Shown here in pieces: positions 1-6,230 of a stretch of 27,823 nt of DNA. The stretch is taken from positions 1 to 27,823 of the forward strand of contig CAZIWA010000072.1 in assembly GCA_964542875.1 (NCBI GenBank), given 5' to 3'. The DNA comes from CAZGOM01 sp964542875. GTDB taxonomy: Bacteria; Planctomycetota; Phycisphaerae; Phycisphaerales; Phycisphaeraceae. Position 1 is the first letter of the stretch. Every line of letters begins with the position of its first letter. Below the pieces are notes generated by a model. It did no database searches. It was not told the origin of the DNA and saw only the letters and a program-made list of their open reading frames with translations. Made by a program: the position numbers and the translations under genes.

Positions 1-42
1 CGAAACCCGAAACCCGAAACCCGAAACCCGAAACCCGAAACG
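1..42. repeat. Telomere-like heptad array (CGAAACC)n, cut by the window edge
   Basis: Five perfect copies of the heptamer CGAAACC plus a sixth copy that matches at six of seven positions open the window, and the array probably continues upstream. The complementary strand reads as GGGTTTC repeats, that is regularly spaced GGG tracts with 4-nt loops, a canonical G-quadruplex-capable pattern. A 13-bp flank (GGCCGCAGGCCTC, 42-54) follows, and a near-identical flank follows the related array ending near 2637. The function is unknown. Confidence 0.9.
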
Positions 43-101
43 GCCGCAGGCCTCTTCATCCCTCTAAAACCCCGAACCCCACTTGCGATTAAACTAGCGC
101 A

Positions 102-1154
102 ATGCCCAAGCCCAACAACGTACCTGACATTGAAAACCCCCTCCAACTCCAAGCCTACTTAAAGAAAAAAGCCGGCCCGTTTGAGACCGCGGACTTCCAC
201 TGCCGCACCATCTCAGGCGGCGTCTCCAACAAAACCGTCCTCGTCGATCTGGGCAATTCACGCCGCTGGGTCCTCAAGCAAGCCCTCCCCAAGCTCCGCG
301 TCCAGGCCGACTGGTTTTGTGATCCCTCCCGCATCTTCGCCGAAGCCGAAGGCATCCGTGTGCTCTCTGGCCTCGTCCTCCCCGGCCAGGTCCCCGGACT
401 CGTCTTTGAGGACAAGGCGAATTTCATCCTCGCCATGCTCGCCGTCCCAGAGCCCCACGACAACCTCAAAACCCTCCTCTTGAACCCCGCCGGCACCACC
501 CCCGAGGCCTTCACCAGTTACGCCACCCAGGCCGGCCAGCTCCTGGGCTCCATTCACGAAAACGCATACAAAAAGAACTCCCGGCTCGCCAAACGTTTTG
601 AAGACCGCAAGTTCTTTGAAGCCCTCCGCGTGCAGCCCTACTACGTCAGCGCCACCCAGAAATGCCCCCGTTCGGAGTCGTTCATCCGCCACGTCATCGC
701 AGACACCCGCCAGCGCACCCTCACCCTCACCCACGGCGACTTTTCTCCCAAGAACATGCTCGTCCGGTCCGGCAATCTCGTCCTTCTCGACCACGAAGTC
801 ATCCACTGGGGCGACCCGGCCTTCGACGTCGCTTTCTTCCTCACCCATCTTGTTTCCAAGGCCCGCCACATCCCGGCGCACAAGACGCTTTTCTTTGATC
901 TGGCTTCCAAATTCACGGAAACCTATTTCCAGACCGCTCCCATCCTCACCAAAACCCACGACATCCAAAAGGCCAGCGCGCGCAGCCTGCTGGCCCTCAT
1001 GCTCGCCCGCGTCGACGGCCGCTCGCCCCTTGAATACCTCACGCCTGATCAAGCCGCAGCCCAGCGCGAACAAGTCGTCGCCCTCATGCTCGATAAGGAA
1101 ATCCGGGAACATAAGCTCCCCGTAATCCTGCAAAAACTCCAGGAAACGATGTAA
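102..1154 (+). CDS. APH/choline-kinase-type phosphotransferase
   Basis: This 350-residue protein has the eukaryotic-kinase-like fold of the phosphotransferase enzyme family (APH, PF01636 type). Visible landmarks are a nucleotide-loop-like ISGGVSNKTVLV (about 37-48), a lysine in WVLKQA (K59) suited to ATP binding, the catalytic-loop motif HGDFSPKN (H211, D213, N218), and LLDHE (D230, in the position of the metal-binding DFG-like Asp). The length is normal for the family. Members phosphorylate small hydroxylated molecules such as aminoglycosides, choline, homoserine, methylthioribose or sugars. The substrate here cannot be read from sequence, and nothing marks it as a resistance gene. No clear Shine-Dalgarno sequence precedes the ATG, but homology-like sequence begins soon after it. 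The next gene on the same strand, an enolase paralogue, starts 71 bp downstream, so the two may be co-transcribed and act in one pathway (inference). Confidence 0.85.
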   Translation: MPKPNNVPDIENPLQLQAYLKKKAGPFETADFHCRTISGGVSNKTVLVDLGNSRRWVLKQALPKLRVQADWFCDPSRIFAEAEGIRVLSGLVLPGQVPGLVFEDKANFILAMLAVPEPHDNLKTLLLNPAGTTPEAFTSYATQAGQLLGSIHENAYKKNSRLAKRFEDRKFFEALRVQPYYVSATQKCPRSESFIRHVIADTRQRTLTLTHGDFSPKNMLVRSGNLVLLDHEVIHWGDPAFDVAFFLTHLVSKARHIPAHKTLFFDLASKFTETYFQTAPILTKTHDIQKASARSLLALMLARVDGRSPLEYLTPDQAAAQREQVVALMLDKEIREHKLPVILQKLQETM

Positions 1155-1188
1155 TACCCCTTACTCTTATTCTTCTCCGTTTCTGACC

Positions 1189-1216
1189 AGACCCCAGACC
1201 CTAGACCCCAGACCCT
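1189..1216. repeat. Heptad array, four units of AGACCCY
   Basis: Four consecutive perfect 7-nt units AGACCC(C/T) lie in the 71-bp gap between the phosphotransferase and the enolase paralogue, ending 9 bp before the enolase ATG. The complementary strand has four GGG or GGGG tracts separated by 3-4 nt, which fits the G-quadruplex consensus. The period is the same as in the array at 1-42, with a different unit. It occupies the position where the ribosome-binding site would be expected. Confidence 0.85.
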
Positions 1217-1225
1217 TCTTCCCCC

Positions 1226-2503
1226 ATGCCCACCATTAAACACCTCCGTGCCCTTGAAGTCCTCGACAGCAGAGGCCGCCCCACCGTCCTGGCAGAGATC
1301 ACTCTGGCCTATGCCAGATCCACTTTCACGGTCCAGGCCTCCGTGCCTTCCGGTGCCTCCACCGGCTCCGCGGAAGCCCTGGAACTGCGCGACGGCGACC
1401 CCAAACGCTACGGCGGGCTTGGCTGCCGTAAAGCTGTTGACAACATCAACACAAAAATCGCACCCGCCATCACCGGCAAGCGAATCGACTCACAGCACGC
1501 CTTCGACAACAAGCTCATCGCCATGGATGGCACGGCCAATAAATCCAACCTCGGCGCAAATGCCATTCTCGCCTGCTCCATTGCCTTCGCTCGCGCCTGC
1601 GCACGCGTCGAAGGCATCCCCGAATACCAGTATTTCGCCAACATCGCCGGCAACCCCACACCGCGCCTCCCCCGCCTCACCGTCAACCTCTTCTCAGGCG
1701 GTAAACACGCCGGCGGTCAGGTCTCTATTCAAGACATCCTCGTCGTTCCCGCCTCCGCTAAATCCGTCTCCGACGGCCTGGCCATGGTCTACGACGTCTA
1801 CCAGGCCGCCGCCCGGCTCTGCCTTAAAAAATACAACATGCGCATGCTCCGCGCCGACGAAGGCGGGCTCGCCCCACCCTTCGCATCGGTCGATCAAGCC
1901 CTCTCCGACGCAGTCCAATCCATCAAAGACGCCGGCTATGTCCCCGGAAAAGACGTCGCCATCGCCCTGGACGTCGCCAGCAGCCACTTCTATGAAAACC
2001 AGCGCTACAAGCTCGACGGTCGCCAGCTCTCCCCCACTGAAATGATCGACACCATCGCCCAATGGGTCGACCGCTACCCCATTGTCAGCATTGAAGACGG
2101 CCTCTCTGAAAGCGACTGGTCAAACTGGCCTCTCCTTCGCGCCAAGCTCTCGGGCAAAGCCCTCACCCTCGGCGATGACTTCCTCTGCACCAACCCCCAC
2201 CGCATCAAGAAAGCCGTCGAGAACGACTGCGCAGACGCCCTGCTCTTGAAGGTCAATCAGATCGGCTCGCTCACCGAAGCGGCCCAATCCCTCGCCCTGG
2301 CGCGTCAGGCCAACTGGTCCGTCACCGTCAGTGCCCGCTCAGGCGAAACCGAGGACGCATGGCTGGCCGACCTGGCCGTGGGCTGGGCAGGCGAACAAAT
2401 CAAGATCGGCTCCATCACCCAATCCGAACGCCTCGCCAAGTACAACCGTCTGCTGGTCATCGAAGCCGACGCCAACCTCGGCCTCAGCCCTTGGCCCAAC
2501 TGA
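1226..2503 (+). CDS. Divergent enolase-family protein
   Basis: This protein of 425 residues aligns over its whole length with phosphopyruvate hydratase (2-phosphoglycerate to PEP; E. coli enolase has 432). Conserved landmarks: LDSRGRPTV near the N-terminus, VPSGASTGS, ADEGGLAPP (E. coli E209 region), ALDVASSHFY (D246 region), SIEDGLSESDW (E290), LGDD (D317), LLKVNQIGSL (K342), RSGETED (R371/S372) and IKIGS (K393). Two normally strict positions differ. The Glu of the usual HA..N.DIQE segment is Asp (D170, in SIQD), and the His of SHRSG is Ala (A370, in SARSG). GGEHA also reads GGKHA. Most metal and lysine/glutamate catalytic residues remain, so it may be a slow enolase, an enolase for a related substrate, or a second copy. 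I therefore withhold the symbol eno. The start fits the family N-terminus but lacks a clear Shine-Dalgarno sequence, because a heptad array occupies that position. Confidence 0.85.
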   Translation: MPTIKHLRALEVLDSRGRPTVLAEITLAYARSTFTVQASVPSGASTGSAEALELRDGDPKRYGGLGCRKAVDNINTKIAPAITGKRIDSQHAFDNKLIAMDGTANKSNLGANAILACSIAFARACARVEGIPEYQYFANIAGNPTPRLPRLTVNLFSGGKHAGGQVSIQDILVVPASAKSVSDGLAMVYDVYQAAARLCLKKYNMRMLRADEGGLAPPFASVDQALSDAVQSIKDAGYVPGKDVAIALDVASSHFYENQRYKLDGRQLSPTEMIDTIAQWVDRYPIVSIEDGLSESDWSNWPLLRAKLSGKALTLGDDFLCTNPHRIKKAVENDCADALLLKVNQIGSLTEAAQSLALARQANWSVTVSARSGETEDAWLADLAVGWAGEQIKIGSITQSERLAKYNRLLVIEADANLGLSPWPN

Positions 2504-2522
2504 CACAGGACAGAGAGCCTGA

Positions 2523-2637
2523 TCGGGTTTCGGGGTCCGGATTTCGGGTCGAAGAAATTCACAAACGCTCCAATACGTATTGTGTTGCTTCCTCTTCATC
2601 TGGCTCTTTACCCGAAACCCGGACCCCGAAACCCGAA
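2523..2637. repeat. Near-perfect inverted repeat made of heptad arrays
   Basis: The left arm (2523-2549) and right arm (2610-2636) are reverse complements at 26 of 27 positions, separated by 60 nt. The right arm reads as four heptads, ACCCGAA, ACCCGGA, CCCCGAA, ACCCGAA (2610-2637). It is followed by GGCCGTAGGCCTC (2640-2652), which matches 42-54 at 12 of 13 positions. The loop is long for an intrinsic terminator, and no T-tract follows the right arm directly. It looks like a miniature repeat element or paired arrays, though read-through from the enolase paralogue (stop at 2503) could be attenuated by so strong a hairpin. Confidence 0.85.
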
Positions 2638-2700
2638 AAGGCCGTAGGCCTCCCATTCGCAAAGTTGGGAGAACAAGACGCGACTTTTCTTAGCTATATG

Positions 2701-2729
2701 CTGACAATCACACATTCATCAGCTAGAGT
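2701..2729 (+). promoter_or_regulatory. Candidate sigma70-like promoter for the DUF190 gene
   Basis: CTGACA (2701-2706), a 17-nt spacer, then TAGAGT (2724-2729) resembles -35/-10 elements (5/6 and 4/6 matches). This would leave a leader of roughly 75 nt before the ATG at 2811. It was found by eye only, and housekeeping promoter consensus in Planctomycetota is poorly defined. Confidence 0.3.
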
Positions 2730-2810
2730 AATTCCAGAAGGCCAAAAAATTCTCGCCAAGGCAGGCGAAATTCCCCACCGCCACGGATGGCCCTGGAAGG
2801 CAGGAAGACC

Positions 2811-3155
2811 ATGAGAGTCACTGACAAGGCATTCTTACTCCGCATCTTCATCAGCGAAAGCGACCGCTACCATGGTCGCCCGCTACATGAAGCCCTTATC
2901 CAAAAAGCTCGCGATATGCACCTCTCCGGTGCCACCGTGCTTCGCGGTGTCCTGGGCTTTGGCACCTCCAGCAGGCTCCACTCTGCCCGCATGTCCGCTG
3001 AAGACATGCCGCTGGTGATGGAATGCGTGGAGACCCAGGAAAAAATCGACGACTTCCTCGACGCCATTGACGGCGTCGTAGGCGACAGGGCCGTCGTCAC
3101 CATCGAACAGGTGCAGGTCATCCGCTATCCGGTTGAAGCTTCCGTCGAGGCCTGA
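2811..3155 (+). CDS. DUF190 family (PII-like) protein
   Basis: This 114-residue protein matches the DUF190 family (PF02641 type), whose known structures have a ferredoxin-like, PII-signalling-protein-like fold. Typical features are the N-terminal strand AFLLRIFISESD, the segment YHGRPLHEALIQKAR, the conserved GATVLRGVLGFG...SSRLHSAR region (residues about 42-58) and a C-terminal VTIEQVQVIRY strand. I chose the ATG at 2811 over an in-frame ATG at 2787 because AGGAAG lies 5-6 nt upstream and homology starts there. Family members are small soluble proteins of unclear function, often near fluoride exporter (crcB) or other transport genes, but neither is visible here. A good terminator follows, so it is probably monocistronic. 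Confidence 0.85.
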   Translation: MRVTDKAFLLRIFISESDRYHGRPLHEALIQKARDMHLSGATVLRGVLGFGTSSRLHSARMSAEDMPLVMECVETQEKIDDFLDAIDGVVGDRAVVTIEQVQVIRYPVEASVEA

Positions 3156-3182
3156 TCACCTTTTTCATCCAGCCCCTTTCGT

Positions 3183-3211
3183 GCCGACTCGTGCCGCTCG
3201 CACGGGTCGGC
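3183..3211 (+). terminator. Intrinsic terminator after the DUF190 gene
   Basis: A 12-bp stem (GCCGACTCGTGC at 3183-3194 with GCACGGGTCGGC at 3200-3211, one mismatch) and a 5-nt loop are followed by the T-rich tail TGTTTATTT. It lies 28 bp after the DUF190 stop codon. Confidence 0.65.
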
Positions 3212-3427
3212 TGTTTATTTCCGCTCTTCCCGTCATACCGCGACATTTTTCAAATATGGCTGGCTGAGGCTGGTTTCTGAACCTGCCCCCGATCCCTGTT
3301 GAGCCCCAACGATGGCCACCCACGAACTGAATATTCACCTTGAACTTTTGACTTTCATTTCAAGCAAACAAATTTCAAACACTTCTCCGTTATCTTGTGT
3401 GCTCTCGTCAAATAGGAGTACAACACG

Positions 3428-4219
3428 ATGAAGTCTTCCTCCACCTGCCGACCTGGTTTCACGCTCGTCGAACTGCTCATCAGCATCAGCATCATCGCCG
3501 CCTTGATCGCGCTCATTCTCCCCGCGGTCAACTCCGCCCGTGAAAACGCTCGCGGCGTCCAATGCCAGTCAAGCATGAAGCAGATCCATCTGGCCTTCAA
3601 CAGCTACGCATCGGAAAACCGGGACTACATCCCCTCGGTCGATTCCGGCTTGAGCTGGGCCCAGGTCCTGGGCAACGCCGGTTACTTCGGCGCCTCCACC
3701 CGCAAGGCTCCATTCATCACCAAAGGCACCAGCAACGTCTCCAACATCCGCTGGGCCATCCTCCGTTGCCCGTCGGAGACTCCCAAGCTCGTCGCCGGCG
3801 GCAGCGTCAACTACACCGGCGACCCCACCACCTGCTGGGATAACGACTACGTCCCCGTCAGCTACGGCATCAACATCACCGTCACCCCCCGTCCACGCGT
3901 CGGCGGCTACCTCTACGGCCAGCCCCGCGCACGCTGGACCGCGGGCATCCCCAGCATCCAACCCAGCGAAGCACGCTTCCTGGCCGACAGCAAACACTGG
4001 GCATGGGGCTGGGACATGCCCTACTTCTCCACCCCCATGGACACGCTCCCCAACGACCCCAACGGCTACTTCATCCAATACTTCCACGGCTTCCGTCACG
4101 GCGGCCCGCAAAACCTCTCCAACTTCGCCCACATGGACGGCCACGTCAGCACCCGCCAGCACTTCGCCTACACCGGCCAGACCAATTTCCAGATCCTCTA
4201 CCCCGCCGGCGCTCCTTGA
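3428..4219 (+). CDS. Prepilin-like secreted protein, planctomycete DUF1559-like type
   Basis: This 263-residue protein begins with a short basic leader and a type IV prepilin/pseudopilin cleavage motif: G10-F-T-L-V-E15, followed by a hydrophobic helix rich in Ile, Leu and Ala (16-32). Prepilin peptidase would cut after G10 and methylate F11. The globular part carries the N-terminal helix pattern SARENARGVQCQSSMKQIHLA and the C-terminal HGGP...NFAHMDGHV. The latter resembles the H-x-DG signature of the large planctomycete DUF1559 pseudopilin-like family, with a longer spacing. AGGAG (3413-3417) lies 10 nt before the ATG. No other pilus or type II secretion gene is adjacent, which is usual because these proteins are dispersed in planctomycete genomes. 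The specific role is unknown. Confidence 0.85.
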   Translation: MKSSSTCRPGFTLVELLISISIIAALIALILPAVNSARENARGVQCQSSMKQIHLAFNSYASENRDYIPSVDSGLSWAQVLGNAGYFGASTRKAPFITKGTSNVSNIRWAILRCPSETPKLVAGGSVNYTGDPTTCWDNDYVPVSYGINITVTPRPRVGGYLYGQPRARWTAGIPSIQPSEARFLADSKHWAWGWDMPYFSTPMDTLPNDPNGYFIQYFHGFRHGGPQNLSNFAHMDGHVSTRQHFAYTGQTNFQILYPAGAP

Positions 4220-4259
4220 TGCGTTTGCCCCGCCACTCCATGGCCGCTAGAGTCCGGCC

Positions 4260-4586
4260 ATGAAACCCTACGTCTGGTACCTCCTCGCAGCCTTCATGGA
4301 AATCGCCGGCTGCTTCGCGTTCTGGGCGTGGCTGCGTCAACACAAAAGCCCCTGGTGGGCGCTGCCCGGCATCGCCGCGCTCATCTGCTTCGCATGGGCG
4401 CTTACGCGCATTAATGTCGAGCACGCCGGCCGGGCTTATGCCGCCTACGCCGGCGTTTATCTTCTGGCCTCCGTTGCCTGGCTCTGGGGCGTCGAAAAAG
4501 TCCGCCCGGACAAATGGGATGCCATCGGCACTGCCATCTGCATCATCGGTTCGCTCGTCATTCTGCTGGGCCCCCGAGTTAAATGA
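4260..4586 (+). CDS. YnfA/UPF0060 family small membrane protein
   Basis: This 108-residue protein has four predicted transmembrane segments (about 4-24, 33-48, 60-78, 87-104) and the conserved UPF0060 features. These are EIAGCFAFWAWLR (14-26), AGRAYAAYAGVYL (about 56-68) with the invariant Tyr/Gly pattern, WLWGVEKVRPDKWDAIG, and a terminal GPR. The family is related to small multidrug-resistance/DMT-type transporters, but its substrate is not established. It starts 40 bp after the prepilin-like gene without an obvious Shine-Dalgarno sequence. The length is the usual one, so it appears intact. Confidence 0.9.
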   Translation: MKPYVWYLLAAFMEIAGCFAFWAWLRQHKSPWWALPGIAALICFAWALTRINVEHAGRAYAAYAGVYLLASVAWLWGVEKVRPDKWDAIGTAICIIGSLVILLGPRVK

Positions 4587-4681
4587 CGTCCCACCCAATG
4601 AAATGATATATCACTCAGCCTGCACACGCGTGCCGTCGCTGATACCGTTGAGCGCCCACATTAAATTCACTGGAGGCTTTT

Positions 4682-6001
4682 ATGACCACCCCGCTCGACC
4701 TTGGCTCACGCCGCGAACTCTTCATTGACCGCCACCTCATCGACACCCTCACCGACACCCGCTTCACGCTTCATGAACCCCACCTGGAACCCCGCTCCAT
4801 TGGCTTCAAGGGCGACTACCTCACCATCATCCAGGATGGCGGCCACTTTAAAGCCTACTACCGCACTTACGACCCTTCTTTCACCGGCGAGAAAAAAGAC
4901 GGCAACGAAGGCGAAATCACCTGCATCGCCACCAGCCCCGACGGCATTGAATGGTCGCTTCCCACCCTGAACCTCATCACCGTCAACGGCTCCAAAGAAA
5001 ACAACGCCTTCCTCCGCGCCGTCCCTTTCAGCCACAACTTCGCCCCTTTCATCGATACCAACCCCGCATGCCCCGCGCGTTCAAAATTCAAAGCCCTCGC
5101 CGGTGTCCACCCCAAGGCGGGCCCGCTCGCCGACGGCATTCACGCCTTTGAATCACCCGACGGCATTCACTGGACCCCCATTCAACCCGGCCCCGTCCTC
5201 ACCAGCGCCGACTTCGCCTTTGATTCGCAGAACATCTCCTTCTGGTCCCACGAAGAAGGTCAATACATCTGCTATTTCCGCACTTGGGTCACGCCCCACG
5301 GACGGCTGCGCACCATCAGCAAATCCACCTCCAAAGACTTCATCAACTGGACCGCGCCTGTCGCCACCAACCCCAACCTGCCGGACGAACACCTCTACAC
5401 CAGCCAGGCGACGCCCTACTTTCGCGCGCCTCACATCCACATCGCACTCCCGACCCGTTACAACCCCGCGCGCGGCAGTTCCACCGATGTCCTCTTCATG
5501 ACCAGCCGCGCAGGCTCCAACACCTTTGAACGGCTCTTCACCCAGGCCTACATCCGCCCCGGGTTCGACCCCGCACGCTGGGGCAATCGTTCCAACTATG
5601 CCGCCGCCGGCATCATCCCCACCGGCCCCAACGAAATCTCCATCTTCCACGGCCGCAGCGGCACCCGCTACAGCCTGCGCACCGACGGCTTCGTCTCCGT
5701 CACCGCCGACGCCCAGCAAGGCGTCGCCATCACCAAGCCTTTCACGTTCAAAGGCTCCAGGCTCAGCTTAAACCTCTCCACCGCAGCCTCCGGCTCCGTG
5801 AAGGTGGAGCTTCAGGACACCCAGGGCAACCCCTTGCCCGGCCGCTCCCTCGCCGACTGCCCGGACATCTACACCGACACCATCGACCACACCGTCACCT
5901 GGTCCGCCGGCTCCGATGTCTCCCAATGGCAAAGTCAGCCCGTGCGCCTCAAATTCCAACTCCGCGAAGCCGACCTCTATTCACTGCAATTCCAACCCTG
6001 A
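4682..6001 (+). CDS. Cytosolic glycosidase-like beta-propeller protein
   Basis: This 439-residue protein has no signal peptide. The N-terminus LGSRRELFIDRHLID, followed by repeated SPDGI.W motifs (TSPDGIEWS about 84-92, ESPDGIHWTP about 157-166) and SKDFINWTAP, is typical of the GH43/GH32-like five-bladed propeller proteins abundant in Planctomycetota and Verrucomicrobiota. The C-terminal 90 residues (SRLSLNLSTAASGSVKVEL onward) look like a beta-sandwich. Such proteins probably hydrolyse or bind plant- or algal-type oligosaccharides, but catalytic residues cannot be assigned by eye. A strong GGAGG (4672-4676) lies 5 nt before the ATG. The LacI gene and two secreted sugar-active enzymes nearby suggest that it processes imported oligosaccharides (inference). 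Confidence 0.65.
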   Translation: MTTPLDLGSRRELFIDRHLIDTLTDTRFTLHEPHLEPRSIGFKGDYLTIIQDGGHFKAYYRTYDPSFTGEKKDGNEGEITCIATSPDGIEWSLPTLNLITVNGSKENNAFLRAVPFSHNFAPFIDTNPACPARSKFKALAGVHPKAGPLADGIHAFESPDGIHWTPIQPGPVLTSADFAFDSQNISFWSHEEGQYICYFRTWVTPHGRLRTISKSTSKDFINWTAPVATNPNLPDEHLYTSQATPYFRAPHIHIALPTRYNPARGSSTDVLFMTSRAGSNTFERLFTQAYIRPGFDPARWGNRSNYAAAGIIPTGPNEISIFHGRSGTRYSLRTDGFVSVTADAQQGVAITKPFTFKGSRLSLNLSTAASGSVKVELQDTQGNPLPGRSLADCPDIYTDTIDHTVTWSAGSDVSQWQSQPVRLKFQLREADLYSLQFQP

Positions 6002-6152
6002 CCCCAAATCGCTCCAGGTAGGGTGGCGCCGAGTCCGCGAGGCCCACCACGCCGCCCACAAGACTCATTACCGTACGATTCGCCAAAGCTGCACCACCAT
6101 CAAACCGGTGCTCTTAATCCATCGCTTCACTTCCCGCCACCAAATGAAAAAA

Positions 6153-6180
6153 GAGGCCCGGAGCAAAAACTCCGAGCCTC
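6153..6180. terminator. Bidirectional intrinsic terminator between convergent genes
   Basis: GAGGCCCGGAG (6153-6163) pairs with CTCCGAGCCTC (6170-6180) over 11 bp with one mismatch around a CAAAAA loop. The A-tract just to its left (6147-6152) gives a U-run for leftward transcripts of the DUF4838 gene. Rightward transcripts of the propeller gene meet only a weak T-rich tail. Confidence 0.7.
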
Positions 6181-6195
6181 CTAAACTCTTCTCTT

Positions 6196-6230
6196 AAACT
6201 CTGGACACGGGACTCTAGACCCGAAACCCC
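6196..6230. repeat. Degenerate heptad array next to a stop codon
   Basis: Five successive 7-nt units, AAACTCT, GGACACG, GGACTCT, AGACCCG, AAACCCC, run up to the base before the reverse-strand stop codon of the DUF4838 gene (TAA, complement of 6231-6233). The units combine those of the other arrays in the window. Only two GGG-type tracts sit close together on the complementary strand, so quadruplex potential is weak here. Confidence 0.6.

Larger units (their letters stand above)
2504..2810. other. Intergenic region of about 307 bp
   Basis: Besides the inverted heptad repeat and its 13-bp flank, this gap holds a small hairpin (CTCCCA 2650-2655 with TGGGAG 2666-2671) and a candidate promoter for the DUF190 gene. 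I see no convincing ORF in it. A fluoride-type riboswitch was looked for and not found. Confidence 0.7.

Noticed and set aside
1..54. CRISPR array or true chromosome telomere
   Set aside because: The 7-nt units have no spacers, and similar arrays occur at internal sites, so neither a CRISPR array nor a chromosome end is supported.
258..1133. Reverse-strand ORF of 291 codons
   Set aside because: It is antisense to the phosphotransferase gene, which has clear kinase motifs, and has a Gly/Glu/Val-biased composition.
2745..2800. Fluoride-type (crcB) riboswitch before the DUF190 gene
   Set aside because: GGCGA and ACCGCC-like pieces occur, but the P1 stem (GGCGA with UCGCC) and the pseudoknot complement are absent.
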